A DNA stretch of 62,835 nucleotides from an uncultured Pelagibacteraceae bacterium (GTDB taxonomy: Bacteria > Pseudomonadota > Alphaproteobacteria > Pelagibacterales > Pelagibacteraceae). The stretch's first letter is position 1. Each line of letters begins with the position of its first letter. Below the pieces are notes generated by a model that saw nothing but the letters and a program-made list of their open reading frames with translations, had not been told where the DNA came from and did no database searches. This document shows, piece after piece, positions 51,428-60,530 of this stretch. The DNA is taken from positions 1 to 62,835 of the forward strand of contig CACHXE010000002.1 of the NCBI GenBank assembly GCA_902583785.1, written 5' to 3'. The position numbers and the translations under genes are program-made.

Positions 51428-51925
51428 TTAAATCTCGCTTATTTTAGCAATCATACCAACTTCATAATGTCCCGGTACGTTGCAAGCTGCTTCTATTTTA
51501 GCTTTGTTGCTAAATTTCCATACTAATTCCCCCTTTTCACCAGGTGAAAGCAAAACACTATTTGAATGGGAGTGTCCCATTGATGGATTTTTTTTAGCCA
51601 TCTGTTTCATTTTTTCTTTATCAATTTTATCTGGTAATAAAATATTATTTTCAACCAACATCATCATTTCAGGCTGATGTTTTATATGCATTTCTTTTGT
51701 TGCTATATTAAACTCATGCACTAGTTCTCCAACATTTAAAACTATAAATTTAATTGTTTCGTTTTTCTTTACATTTATTTCTTCGGGTTCATAGTAATTG
51801 TCATGCATCTTAATAGTGATAGTCCTTGTTACCTCGGAAGGTTTGCCTTTTTCACCGATCATTTTCATTGGTCCAGCCAAAGCAAAACTAGGGAATAAAA
51901 GAATCAAAATTATTAAAAATCTCAT
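51428..51925 (-). CDS. secreted cupredoxin (type 1 copper protein)
   Basis: Signal peptide; VGELVHEFNI; AACNVPGHYEVGM copper ligands. Confidence 0.85.
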   Translation of the reverse strand: MRFLIILILLFPSFALAGPMKMIGEKGKPSEVTRTITIKMHDNYYEPEEINVKKNETIKFIVLNVGELVHEFNIATKEMHIKHQPEMMMLVENNILLPDKIDKEKMKQMAKKNPSMGHSHSNSVLLSPGEKGELVWKFSNKAKIEAACNVPGHYEVGMIAKISEI

Positions 51926-52010
51926 ATAATGAAGTTAGATCAAATCTCTATAATTAATAACTAACGTATTGTCGCAGAGTTTAAAGAATAATTTTTAGGT
52001 ATTATCAAAT

Positions 52011-52133
52011 ATGGAATTAACTGTAGTATTAATTATTGTTTTTTATATAGTTTTTTATCTTTTGCGTCCTACATCTAAAGAGGAACTTAAAAGATTTAAT
52101 AAAAAAGACAATTGGTCAAATATGGGGTTTTAA
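52011..52133 (+). CDS. small membrane protein, 40 aa
   Basis: MELTVVLIIVFYIVFYLLRPTSKEELKRFNKKDNWSNMGF; single TM; not in the ORF track. Confidence 0.45.
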   Translation: MELTVVLIIVFYIVFYLLRPTSKEELKRFNKKDNWSNMGF

Positions 52134-52155
52134 AATAAAAAGATTAAGGAATTAA

Positions 52156-52206
52156 ATGTTTGTTGCAATGAATAGATTTAAAATAGTTAAGGGCAAAGAA
52201 AATTAA
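52156..52206 (+). pseudogene. 5' remnant of an antibiotic-biosynthesis-monooxygenase (ABM) domain gene
   Basis: MFVAMNRFKIVKGKEN* matches ABM-domain N-termini (MFxAMNRFxVxxGxExxFE). Confidence 0.6.
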
Positions 52207-52207
52207 T

Positions 52208-52489
52208 TTGGCAGAGTATTTTGACTATATTGCTGGTTGCGATACATTTGATTTTAACAAACCAGATCCTAGACATCTGACAAATGTTGTTGAAATAATC
52301 GGAGGTGATATAAATAAAACTATAATGGTTGGAGATAGTGAGGTGGACTCACAATCGGCATACAACGCAAATGTTCCTTTTATATTAATAGAAGATGGAT
52401 ATACTGAGAAAAAAAAAGAACAAATACCTCATGATATTTCTGTGAAGAATTTCATAAGTTTTGAAAAAGTTATTGAAAAATATTTATGA
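52208..52489 (+). pseudogene. 3' remnant of a phosphoglycolate phosphatase-like HAD gene
   Basis: Starts at LAEYFDYIAGCDTF; retains FNKPDP and IMVGDSEVD (motifs III/IV) but lacks the DxDGTL nucleophile half. Confidence 0.75.
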
Positions 52490-53088
52490 TAGATTTTCAG
52501 CTTTTTTCTGCTCTTGTTACTTATTATTTTATAATGTTTGCAACTCCAGGGCCCAATAATGCAATGCTTACCGCTTCTGGATTAAAATTTGGTTTTGTGA
52601 GAACTCTACCTCACTTGGTGGGTATTCCTCTTGGTCATATCTTTCAAATTGGATTGGTTTGTTATGGTTTAGGAAATTTATTTCTAATTTTTCCTCAATT
52701 ACAATTTTATATGAAGATTTTATGTTTTGTTTATTTGCTATATCTTGGGTGGAAAATAATAGGCTCTTTTAGCTTGGTAGAAAAAGATACAGGTGGAAGA
52801 CCTTTAAAATTTTACGAGGCATCACTTTTTCAATTTATTAATCCCAAAGCTTGGACCGTAGCAATTACTGTTGCATCTGGTTTTTTTCCTTCAGAAGAAA
52901 ATTTTATTATTGCGACAATGTTTCTGGTAATTACAGCTGCTGTGGTATGTTTTCCGTCAATTTGTATTTGGGCTATTTTTGGAAATAGCTTAAGAATCTT
53001 TATCAAAAATACAAAAGCCAAAAAAATTACAGAGTATATTTTGGCAATTTTGTTAGTTTTAACTGCACTGGTTGTATTGCTAAAATAG
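52486..53088 (+). CDS. LysE family translocator
   Basis: 200 aa; FATPGPNNAMLTASGLKFG; FQFINPKAW. Confidence 0.88.
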   Translation: MIDFQLFSALVTYYFIMFATPGPNNAMLTASGLKFGFVRTLPHLVGIPLGHIFQIGLVCYGLGNLFLIFPQLQFYMKILCFVYLLYLGWKIIGSFSLVEKDTGGRPLKFYEASLFQFINPKAWTVAITVASGFFPSEENFIIATMFLVITAAVVCFPSICIWAIFGNSLRIFIKNTKAKKITEYILAILLVLTALVVLLK

Positions 53089-53126
53089 TCTTTGATTTTA
53101 TATTTCTTGTTTAATATAAAAACTTT

Positions 53127-54023
53127 ATGCATTTTACAAAAAAAAATGCCAAGGAAAAAAGAATAGACTTTGCAAATAATCTAAAAGAAAAAAAATTGCT
53201 TAGATTTCCTGGTGCTTATAATCCTTTATGTGCAAAATTGATTGCAGAAATTGGTTTTGATGGTGTTTATATTTCTGGTGGTGTTATGTCTAACGACTTA
53301 GGGATTCCAGACATAGGCTTAACTACACTGAAGCATGTTAGTTATAGGGCAAATCAAATTGCTAAAGTAAGTGATTTACCTTCAATAGTTGATGCTGATA
53401 CTGGCTTTTCAGATTGTAAAAAAACGATAGAAACTTTTGAAAATTTGGGTCTTGCTGGATGCCATATAGAAGATCAAATATCTGAAAAAAGATGTGGGCA
53501 CTTAGAAAATAAAGAGCTTATTTCAACAAGTGAAATGGTAAAAAAAATAAAAAAATCTATTGATGCAAGAAAAGATAAAAACTTTTCGATAATTGTAAGA
53601 ACTGATGCCAATTTAGTAGAGGGACTTGAAAAAACTATAGAAAGAATAAAAGCTTATGAGTCAGCGGGTGCAGATGTAATATTTCCGGAGTCAATGAAAG
53701 ATGAAAAAGAGTTTGAAAGTGTGAGAAAAAATTCAAAAGTTTATTTATTAGCTAATATGACAGAATTCGGAAAGTCAAAATTATTATCAACAAATGAGTT
53801 GAAAAACTTGGGTTATAATATTGTTATTTATCCTGTAACCACACAAAGATTAGCAATGAAAAGTGTAGAAGATGGTTTAAAATCAATTTTTAAAGATGGA
53901 CATCAAAATAATATTATAGATAGAATGCAGAGTAGAAAAAGATTATATGAGCTTGTGGAGTATGAAAAATATAATACTCCTGATAAAAAAATTACTGATT
54001 TCAAAACTGAAGGTCATGAATAA
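53127..54023 (+). CDS. prpB: 2-methylisocitrate lyase
   Basis: ICL/PEP mutase family; VDADTGFSD; HIEDQISEKRCGHLENK. Confidence 0.88.
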   Translation: MHFTKKNAKEKRIDFANNLKEKKLLRFPGAYNPLCAKLIAEIGFDGVYISGGVMSNDLGIPDIGLTTLKHVSYRANQIAKVSDLPSIVDADTGFSDCKKTIETFENLGLAGCHIEDQISEKRCGHLENKELISTSEMVKKIKKSIDARKDKNFSIIVRTDANLVEGLEKTIERIKAYESAGADVIFPESMKDEKEFESVRKNSKVYLLANMTEFGKSKLLSTNELKNLGYNIVIYPVTTQRLAMKSVEDGLKSIFKDGHQNNIIDRMQSRKRLYELVEYEKYNTPDKKITDFKTEGHE

Positions 54024-54025
54024 AA

Positions 54026-55150
54026 ATGAGTGAAGAAATAAAAAAAGGGTTAATGGGAATAGTTGTAGATGAAACTACAATATCTCAAGTTATGCCTGAA
54101 ATAAATTCTCTAACTTACAGAGGTTATAGAGTTCAAGATCTTTGTCAAAAGTGTACTTTTGAAGAGGTTGCCTATTTAGTTTTAAATGGTGAGCTTCCGA
54201 AATCAAAAGAATTAAAGAAATTTATAAAAGAAGAGAGAAATAACCGTAAACTCTCTAAACAGATTCTTAATGATATTAAAAATATGCCAAAGAAAGCTCA
54301 CCCGATGGATGCTGTAAGAACTGCTGTAAGTTTAATGGGGCTAGAGGATAAAGATGTAAGAGACAATTCTCAAAAAGCTAATATGAGAAAAGCTATGAGA
54401 ATATTTGCTCAAACACCAGCTGCTGTTGCAGCATATTTCAGAGCACGTAAGGGTAAAAAATTTATACCTCCAAATAAAAAGTTATCTTATTCTGAAAATT
54501 TCTTTAACATGATGTTCGGTAAAGTTCCAAATAATGAAATTGTTAAAGCGTTTGATGTTTCTATGATACTTTATGCAGAACATAGTTTTAATGTTTCTAC
54601 TTTTACTGCTAGAACAATAACCAGCAGTCTTTCTGATATGCATGGTGCTATAACAGGTGCTATAGCAAGTTTAAAAGGTCCATTACATGGGGGTGCAAAT
54701 GAAGCGGTAATGCATATGTTTGAACAAATTAAAAAACCAGAAAAAGCTGAGGCTTGGATTAATAACGCTCTAGATAAGAAGAAAGTTGTAATGGGATTTG
54801 GTCATAGAGTTTATAGAAGTGGAGATTCAAGAGTTCCAACAATGAAAAAATATTTTTTAAAGGTTGCTGAGCTTATGAAAAATTCTAAATATCCAAGAAT
54901 GTATGAAATTTTGGAAAAAGTTATGCTTGAGAGGAAAAATATTCATCCAAATGTTGATTACCCTTGTGGACCTACTTATCATTTAATGGGGATTGATACT
55001 GATTTTTTCACGCCAGTATTTGTTATGGCCCGAATTACAGGATGGTCAGCTCATATCATGGAACAACATGCTGCTAATAAATTAATTAGACCATTATCTA
55101 AATACAAAGGTAATGATCACAGAAAGGTACTTGCCTTGAACGTGAGATAA
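54026..55150 (+). CDS. prpC: 2-methylcitrate synthase / citrate synthase family
   Basis: LHGGANEAVMHMF; GFGHRVYRSGDSR; 374 aa; adjacent to prpB. Confidence 0.88.
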   Translation: MSEEIKKGLMGIVVDETTISQVMPEINSLTYRGYRVQDLCQKCTFEEVAYLVLNGELPKSKELKKFIKEERNNRKLSKQILNDIKNMPKKAHPMDAVRTAVSLMGLEDKDVRDNSQKANMRKAMRIFAQTPAAVAAYFRARKGKKFIPPNKKLSYSENFFNMMFGKVPNNEIVKAFDVSMILYAEHSFNVSTFTARTITSSLSDMHGAITGAIASLKGPLHGGANEAVMHMFEQIKKPEKAEAWINNALDKKKVVMGFGHRVYRSGDSRVPTMKKYFLKVAELMKNSKYPRMYEILEKVMLERKNIHPNVDYPCGPTYHLMGIDTDFFTPVFVMARITGWSAHIMEQHAANKLIRPLSKYKGNDHRKVLALNVR

Positions 55151-55152
55151 TT

Positions 55153-56163
55153 TTAAGAAAAGGCTTCTGCCCAAGAACCTTTGGTGGAAGCTTTAGAATA
55201 CTCCGTTGCTCTACCTTCGAAAAAGTTCATGTGTTCAACAGCATTAAGCATTGTATCTAACCAAGTAAGTGGATTTTCTTTAACCTTATAAATCGGGTTT
55301 AAACCAAGTTGAATAAGCCTTCTGTCGCCAATCCATCTAATATACTGTTTTACTTCATTGGGTTTCAAACCTTGAATCGGACCCATTTTAAATGCCAAGT
55401 CTATGAAAGCGTCTTCATGGTCAATTATTGTTTTGCACGCATCATAAATTTCTTTTTTAAGTTTATCATTCCATATCTCGGGATTTTCTTTTACAAAAGC
55501 TCTAAAAAGTCTAATCATTGAATTGCAGTGAAGTGTTTCGTCTCTTACTGACCAAGTAACAATTTGACCCATACCCTTCATCTTGTTGTGTCTAGGAAAG
55601 TTAAGAAGGATCGCAAAACTTGCAAAAAGTTGAAGGCCTTCAGTAAAAGCACTAAATACAGCTACTGTTTTCGCAATGTCAGCTTTTGAATTAACATTAA
55701 AGCCTTGCATGTAATCATATTTATCTTTCATTTCTTTGTACTTCATAAAAGCTGAGTATTCTGACTCTGGCATACCTATCGTATCTAACAAGTGTGAGTA
55801 GGCTGCAATATGTACGGTCTCCATTGCCGCGAAAGCCGTCATCATCATTAAAACTTCGGTTGGTTTAAAAACAGTTGTGTAATGTCTTAGATAACAATTG
55901 TTTACCTCAACATCTGCTTGTGTGAAAAACCTAAAAATTTGAGTTAAAAGATTTTTTTCTTCTTGTGATAAGTTTTTTTGCCAATCTCTGACGTCGTCTC
56001 CAAGCGGCACCTCTTCTGGTAACCAATGTATTCTTTGTTGTGTTAGCCAAGCATCATAGCACCAAGGATACCTAAAAGGTTTATAGACAGGATTTTCTAC
56101 TAATAATCCGCCTTTAAAGACTTCTTTATTTTTATTTAATTTAATTACTGACATGATAGGCAC
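55153..56163 (-). CDS. nrdB: class I ribonucleotide reductase beta subunit
   Basis: AAMETVHIAAYSHLLDTIGMPE; WSVRDETLHCNSM. Confidence 0.95.
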   Translation of the reverse strand: MPIMSVIKLNKNKEVFKGGLLVENPVYKPFRYPWCYDAWLTQQRIHWLPEEVPLGDDVRDWQKNLSQEEKNLLTQIFRFFTQADVEVNNCYLRHYTTVFKPTEVLMMMTAFAAMETVHIAAYSHLLDTIGMPESEYSAFMKYKEMKDKYDYMQGFNVNSKADIAKTVAVFSAFTEGLQLFASFAILLNFPRHNKMKGMGQIVTWSVRDETLHCNSMIRLFRAFVKENPEIWNDKLKKEIYDACKTIIDHEDAFIDLAFKMGPIQGLKPNEVKQYIRWIGDRRLIQLGLNPIYKVKENPLTWLDTMLNAVEHMNFFEGRATEYSKASTKGSWAEAFS

Positions 56164-58091
56164 TCCTCATATTTATTTTCTTCATTACTTGATTCTTTTT
56201 GGTTTGAATAAACATTCTTTGTCACATCTGTTGATGAACCTGAATTAATATTTTCTGCTCTTTGAATCGATTTAGATCTGCAATAATAAAGGCTTTTTAA
56301 TCCTTTTTTCCATGCTTGAAAATGTAGTTGATGAAGATCTTTCTTATGAACGTCGGCTGGAACAAAAACATTAACAGATTGAGCTTGTGAAATATGGGGC
56401 GTTCTATCTGCACCTAACTCAACAATCCATCTCTGATCAATCTCAAATGCTGTTTTAAATGTCTCTTTTTCTTCATTAGTTAAAAAATCGAGGTGTGAAA
56501 CCGAACCTTGATTTGTTGTAATACTTGACCAAACTTCATCTGTATTTTTTTCGTATTTTGTTAAAACTTTAGACAAATATTTGTTTCTAACATTGTATGA
56601 ACCTGACAAAGTCTTGTGTGTATAACTATTTGCTGCAATTGGTTCGATTCCAGGTGAAGCACCTCCGCATATTATTGATATTGAGGCTGTAGGTGCAATT
56701 GCTGTCTTGTTTGAAAACCTCTCCTTTATTCCAAACTCTTCCGCGTCTGGGCATGCTCCTCTCTCATCTGCTAAATCTTTGGATGCTTTGTCTACTTTTT
56801 GTTGAATATTTTCAAATATTTTTTTGTTCCATACTTTACTCATAACGGATCCAAATGGAATATTTTTTTGCTGAAAAAATGAATGCAATCCCATAACGCC
56901 TAATCCGACACTTCTCTCTCTCATTGCAGCATATTTGGCATTTGAAAAACTTTCAGGTGCTTTGTTGATAAAATCTTGAAGAACGTTATCTAAAAATCTC
57001 ATTACGTCTTCTACAAAATTTTTATCATCTTGCCATTCATCATATTTTTCTATGTTCAGTGAAGACAAACAACACACAGCTGTTCTTTCATTGCCTTCTC
57101 TATCCTTGCCAGTTGGAAGAGTAATTTCACTACAAAGATTCGATGTCTTAACAGTTAATCCCGCTAATTTATGATGCTGAGGAATTTGTCGATTCACTGT
57201 ATCTATATAAACAATGTACGGCTCACCAGTCTCAACTCTTGCCGTTAGCAATCTTATCCATAAGTTTCTTGCAGAAAGAGTGGCTTGTATAGAACCATCT
57301 TTTGGACTTCTTAACGCCCATTGGCCATCTGTTTCAACAGCCCTCATAAATGCATCGGAAACTAAAACACCGTGGTGTAAGTTTAAAGATCTTCTATTTG
57401 TATCTCCACCCGTAGGTCTTCTCATTTCAATAAATTCCTCTATCTCTGGATGGTCAATTGGCAAATAACAAGCTGCGGAACCCCTTCGGAGGGAACCCTG
57501 GCTGATAGCTAGTGTAAGAGAGTCCATGACTTTAATGAAAGGAATAATCCCAGAAGTCTTTCCGACCTTACCAATTTTTTCTCCTATTGATCTAAGGTTA
57601 CCCCAATAACTTCCTATTCCGCCACCTCTTGCTGCTAACCATACATTTTCACTCCAAAGCCCTAATATACCTTCAAGGCTATCTCCTGCTTCATTTAAAA
57701 AACATGAAATTGGCAAACCTCTTTCAGTTCCACCATTAGAAAGAACTGGTGTAGCTGGCATGAACCAAAGATTACTTATATAGTTATAAATCCTTTGAGC
57801 GTGAAGATTGTTGTCAGCATAAGTGCTAGCAACTCTTGCAAATAAATCTTGGTACGACTCACTATGACCTAGATATCTGTCGCTTAAAGTCGCCCTACCA
57901 AAATCAGTTAGGTTCTCATCTCTAGATCTATCAATTTTTATTGTTATTCCTTTATCGTTTTGAAAAAGCTCCGTTTGATGATTTAATGAAAATAAGTCTG
58001 GTTTATTGTTTAAATTTTTTAAATCTTTACTCTCAATTTTGTTTAAGTTCGAGACAGCTTTTTTTATTGCCAAAGATACATTTTTATTCAT
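56145..58091 (-). CDS. nrdA: class I ribonucleotide reductase alpha subunit
   Basis: 648 aa; NLCSEITLP; IAPTASISIICGGASPGIEP; C-terminal CLSCQ. Confidence 0.95.
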   Translation of the reverse strand: MNKNVSLAIKKAVSNLNKIESKDLKNLNNKPDLFSLNHQTELFQNDKGITIKIDRSRDENLTDFGRATLSDRYLGHSESYQDLFARVASTYADNNLHAQRIYNYISNLWFMPATPVLSNGGTERGLPISCFLNEAGDSLEGILGLWSENVWLAARGGGIGSYWGNLRSIGEKIGKVGKTSGIIPFIKVMDSLTLAISQGSLRRGSAACYLPIDHPEIEEFIEMRRPTGGDTNRRSLNLHHGVLVSDAFMRAVETDGQWALRSPKDGSIQATLSARNLWIRLLTARVETGEPYIVYIDTVNRQIPQHHKLAGLTVKTSNLCSEITLPTGKDREGNERTAVCCLSSLNIEKYDEWQDDKNFVEDVMRFLDNVLQDFINKAPESFSNAKYAAMRERSVGLGVMGLHSFFQQKNIPFGSVMSKVWNKKIFENIQQKVDKASKDLADERGACPDAEEFGIKERFSNKTAIAPTASISIICGGASPGIEPIAANSYTHKTLSGSYNVRNKYLSKVLTKYEKNTDEVWSSITTNQGSVSHLDFLTNEEKETFKTAFEIDQRWIVELGADRTPHISQAQSVNVFVPADVHKKDLHQLHFQAWKKGLKSLYYCRSKSIQRAENINSGSSTDVTKNVYSNQKESSNEENKYEECLSCQ

Positions 58092-58124
58092 AATTACCTT
58101 ATTTACCTTGATTTAAAGAGCAAA

Positions 58125-58139
58125 ACAACTACATGTTGT
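58125..58139. promoter_or_regulatory. dyad ACAAC-N5-GTTGT in the nrdA leader
   Basis: ACAACTACATGTTGT at 58125-58139. Confidence 0.3.
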
Positions 58140-58181
58140 GTTACAGTTATATTAATATACTAAATAACACTCTTTTCAAGA

Positions 58182-58196
58182 GAACATTACAAGAAC
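58182..58196. promoter_or_regulatory. LexA-like box GAAC-N7-GAAC upstream of nrdA
   Basis: GAACATTACAAGAAC, exact match to the alphaproteobacterial SOS consensus (reverse complement GTTC-N7-GTTC), next to a -35-like TTGAAA. Confidence 0.5.
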
Positions 58197-58260
58197 ATAA
58201 ATGTTTTTTCAAGTTTAAAATAATTCTGTTAAATCTTCTGTTAATAATTCTTTTAAAATA

Positions 58261-59703
58261 ATGAAAATCAAACAGAGCGGTTTTAGAGAATATGATGCCA
58301 GGTGGCTGTTTCCTGAAGAAATTGATTTAGATGGAATCAGAGAATTAGGCAAAGGTCTTGGTACTCAAATAATAAATAGTACAAAAAAAATAAATCCGAA
58401 AATTGTAGTTGGTCATGATTACAGATCCTATAGTGAAGATGTAAAAGCGGCATTAAAGGAAGGGCTAATTTCTACCGGATGCTCTATTAAAGACATAGGA
58501 CTTTCATTAACCCCTACGGTGTATTTTGCTCAATTTAAATTAAATTCGGATGCAATTGCAATGGTAACGGCTAGTCATAATGAAAACGGTTGGACGGGAG
58601 TAAAAATGGGAATTGAAAAGGGGTTAACTCATGCTCCAAGTGAAATGAAAGAATTAAAACAAATAACTTTAAACAAAAATTTTAGAACAGGTAAAGGTAA
58701 CAGTAAAAATATTGAAGATTTTCAAAAAATTTATATTGAGGATTTAGCAAAAAAAAATAAGTTGAAAAAAAAAATAAAAGCTGTTGTAGCGTGTGGTAAT
58801 GGAACAGCAGGTGTATTTGCTCCTAAAGTTTTAAGAGAAATAGGTTGTGAGGTAATTGAGCTAGATTGTAAATTAGATTTTACATTCCCTAAATATAATC
58901 CTAATCCAGAAGATTTAAAAATGCTAAAAGCTATTTCAGAAAGTGTAAAAAAAAATAATGCAGATATTGGTTTTGGTTTTGATGGAGACGGTGATCGTGT
59001 AGGAGTTATCGATGATAAAGGTAGTGAGATTTTTGCAGACAAAATTGGGCTTATTATAGCTAGAAACCTTTCGGTCAAACACAAAAAATCAAAATTTATT
59101 GTTGATGTAAAATCTACAGGTTTATTTTTAAAAGATAAAATTCTTTTAGAAAATAATTGTCAAACAATTTATTGGAAAACTGGACATTCACATATAAAAA
59201 GAAAAGTAAACAAAGAAAAAGCTTTAGCTGGATTTGAAAAAAGTGGTCACTTTTTTTTTAATAAACCAATTGGTTACGGATATGATGATGGAATTAATTC
59301 TGCAATACAAATCTGTCACTTATTAATTGATCAAAACAAGAAATTAAGTTCTCTAATAGATAGTCTTCCAAAAACATTTCAATCGCCTACTATGGCTCCA
59401 TATTGTAAAGATGAAGAAAAATATAAAGTTGTTGAAGGCTTAGTTGAGACGGTGAAAGAAATAAAATCGAAAAAAGTTAGGATCGATGGTCAATTAATTA
59501 ATGAAATTTTAACAGTAAATGGTGTAAGATTTGTTTTAGAGGATGGGTCCTGGGGGTTAATAAGGGCTTCATCAAATAAACCTTCGCTAGTTGTTGTTAC
59601 AGAAAGTAATAAATCCGAAACTGGAAACAAAAAAATATTTAATTTTATTGATGATTTGCTTCAAAAAACAGGAAAAATTGGGAAGTATGATCAAAAAATC
59701 TAA
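58261..59703 (+). CDS. phosphomannomutase/phosphoglucomutase
   Basis: FREYDARW; VTASHNENGWTGVKMG; FGFDGDGDRVGV. Confidence 0.92.
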   Translation: MKIKQSGFREYDARWLFPEEIDLDGIRELGKGLGTQIINSTKKINPKIVVGHDYRSYSEDVKAALKEGLISTGCSIKDIGLSLTPTVYFAQFKLNSDAIAMVTASHNENGWTGVKMGIEKGLTHAPSEMKELKQITLNKNFRTGKGNSKNIEDFQKIYIEDLAKKNKLKKKIKAVVACGNGTAGVFAPKVLREIGCEVIELDCKLDFTFPKYNPNPEDLKMLKAISESVKKNNADIGFGFDGDGDRVGVIDDKGSEIFADKIGLIIARNLSVKHKKSKFIVDVKSTGLFLKDKILLENNCQTIYWKTGHSHIKRKVNKEKALAGFEKSGHFFFNKPIGYGYDDGINSAIQICHLLIDQNKKLSSLIDSLPKTFQSPTMAPYCKDEEKYKVVEGLVETVKEIKSKKVRIDGQLINEILTVNGVRFVLEDGSWGLIRASSNKPSLVVVTESNKSETGNKKIFNFIDDLLQKTGKIGKYDQKI

Positions 59704-60530
59704 AGATTAAAATAATCATACAAAAATCTACTCGCTATAATTATTAGGAAAAGTCCGAACAGTTTTGCAATAATCTCTCTTTTAATTTTATGAACTGCTG
59801 TGGCTCCAGCTTTAGCCATTAAAATAGTTATTGGTATAAATATTAAAAAAGCAGGTACATTTATGAAACCAACGCTTAAAGGTATATTTGTTTTTATGAA
59901 TATTCCTGAGATTAAGAAACCCAAACAACCAAATACAGCAATTAAAAAGCCAATTGATGCAGCGCTTCCTATTGCCTTATTTATAGAGTAACCAACAAAC
60001 TTCAATATAGGTACATTCATAATTGCACCTCCTATTCCCATTAGCGAGGATACAAAACCTACTATAAATCCTAAAACTGTTCTTTGAAATAAATTAAATT
60101 TTAATTTAATTTTTGTTTTATCTTTAAGAAAAATTAAGTTTATGGCCAATAAATAAATGATTATACTAAAAAAAAGTACCAAAGATTTAGTTTCCATTGA
60201 TGCAGCAAAAAAGCTCCCGATAACAACTCCAATTACTACAAATATTCCATAAGTTTTTAATACTCCAAAGTCTACTGCTTTATGTTTGTAATGAGTAAAT
60301 ACAGACATTATGGCGGTCGGAACAATAATTGCAAATGAAGTACCAACTGCTAAATGCATAACAAAAGATTTATCAATTCCTATAGCTCCAAAAATATAAA
60401 AAAGACATGGAACTGTAATTATTCCTCCGCCAATGCCAAAAAATCCCGCAAAAAAACCAGCAACTACAGCTGTAATTGCCATTATAATTAGGAAAAAAAT
60501 AATTTGATTCAATCCAAAAGTTTCAATCAT
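59700..60530 (-). CDS. TauE/SafE-family sulfite exporter-like permease
   Basis: 276 aa; GFFAGFFGIGGGIITVPCL; GFVSSLMGIGGAIMNVP repeats. Confidence 0.85.
   Translation of the reverse strand: MIETFGLNQIIFFLIIMAITAVVAGFFAGFFGIGGGIITVPCLFYIFGAIGIDKSFVMHLAVGTSFAIIVPTAIMSVFTHYKHKAVDFGVLKTYGIFVVIGVVIGSFFAASMETKSLVLFFSIIIYLLAINLIFLKDKTKIKLKFNLFQRTVLGFIVGFVSSLMGIGGAIMNVPILKFVGYSINKAIGSAASIGFLIAVFGCLGFLISGIFIKTNIPLSVGFINVPAFLIFIPITILMAKAGATAVHKIKREIIAKLFGLFLIIIASRFLYDYFNL

Noticed and set aside
52208-52489. Functional phosphoglycolate phosphatase
   Set aside because: The N-terminal half with the catalytic aspartate is missing; called a remnant instead.
58125-58139. NrdR box upstream of nrdA
   Set aside because: The ACAAC-N5-GTTGT dyad only weakly resembles the NrdR consensus and I see no second phased box. 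Kept as a low-confidence feature and not reported as a finding.
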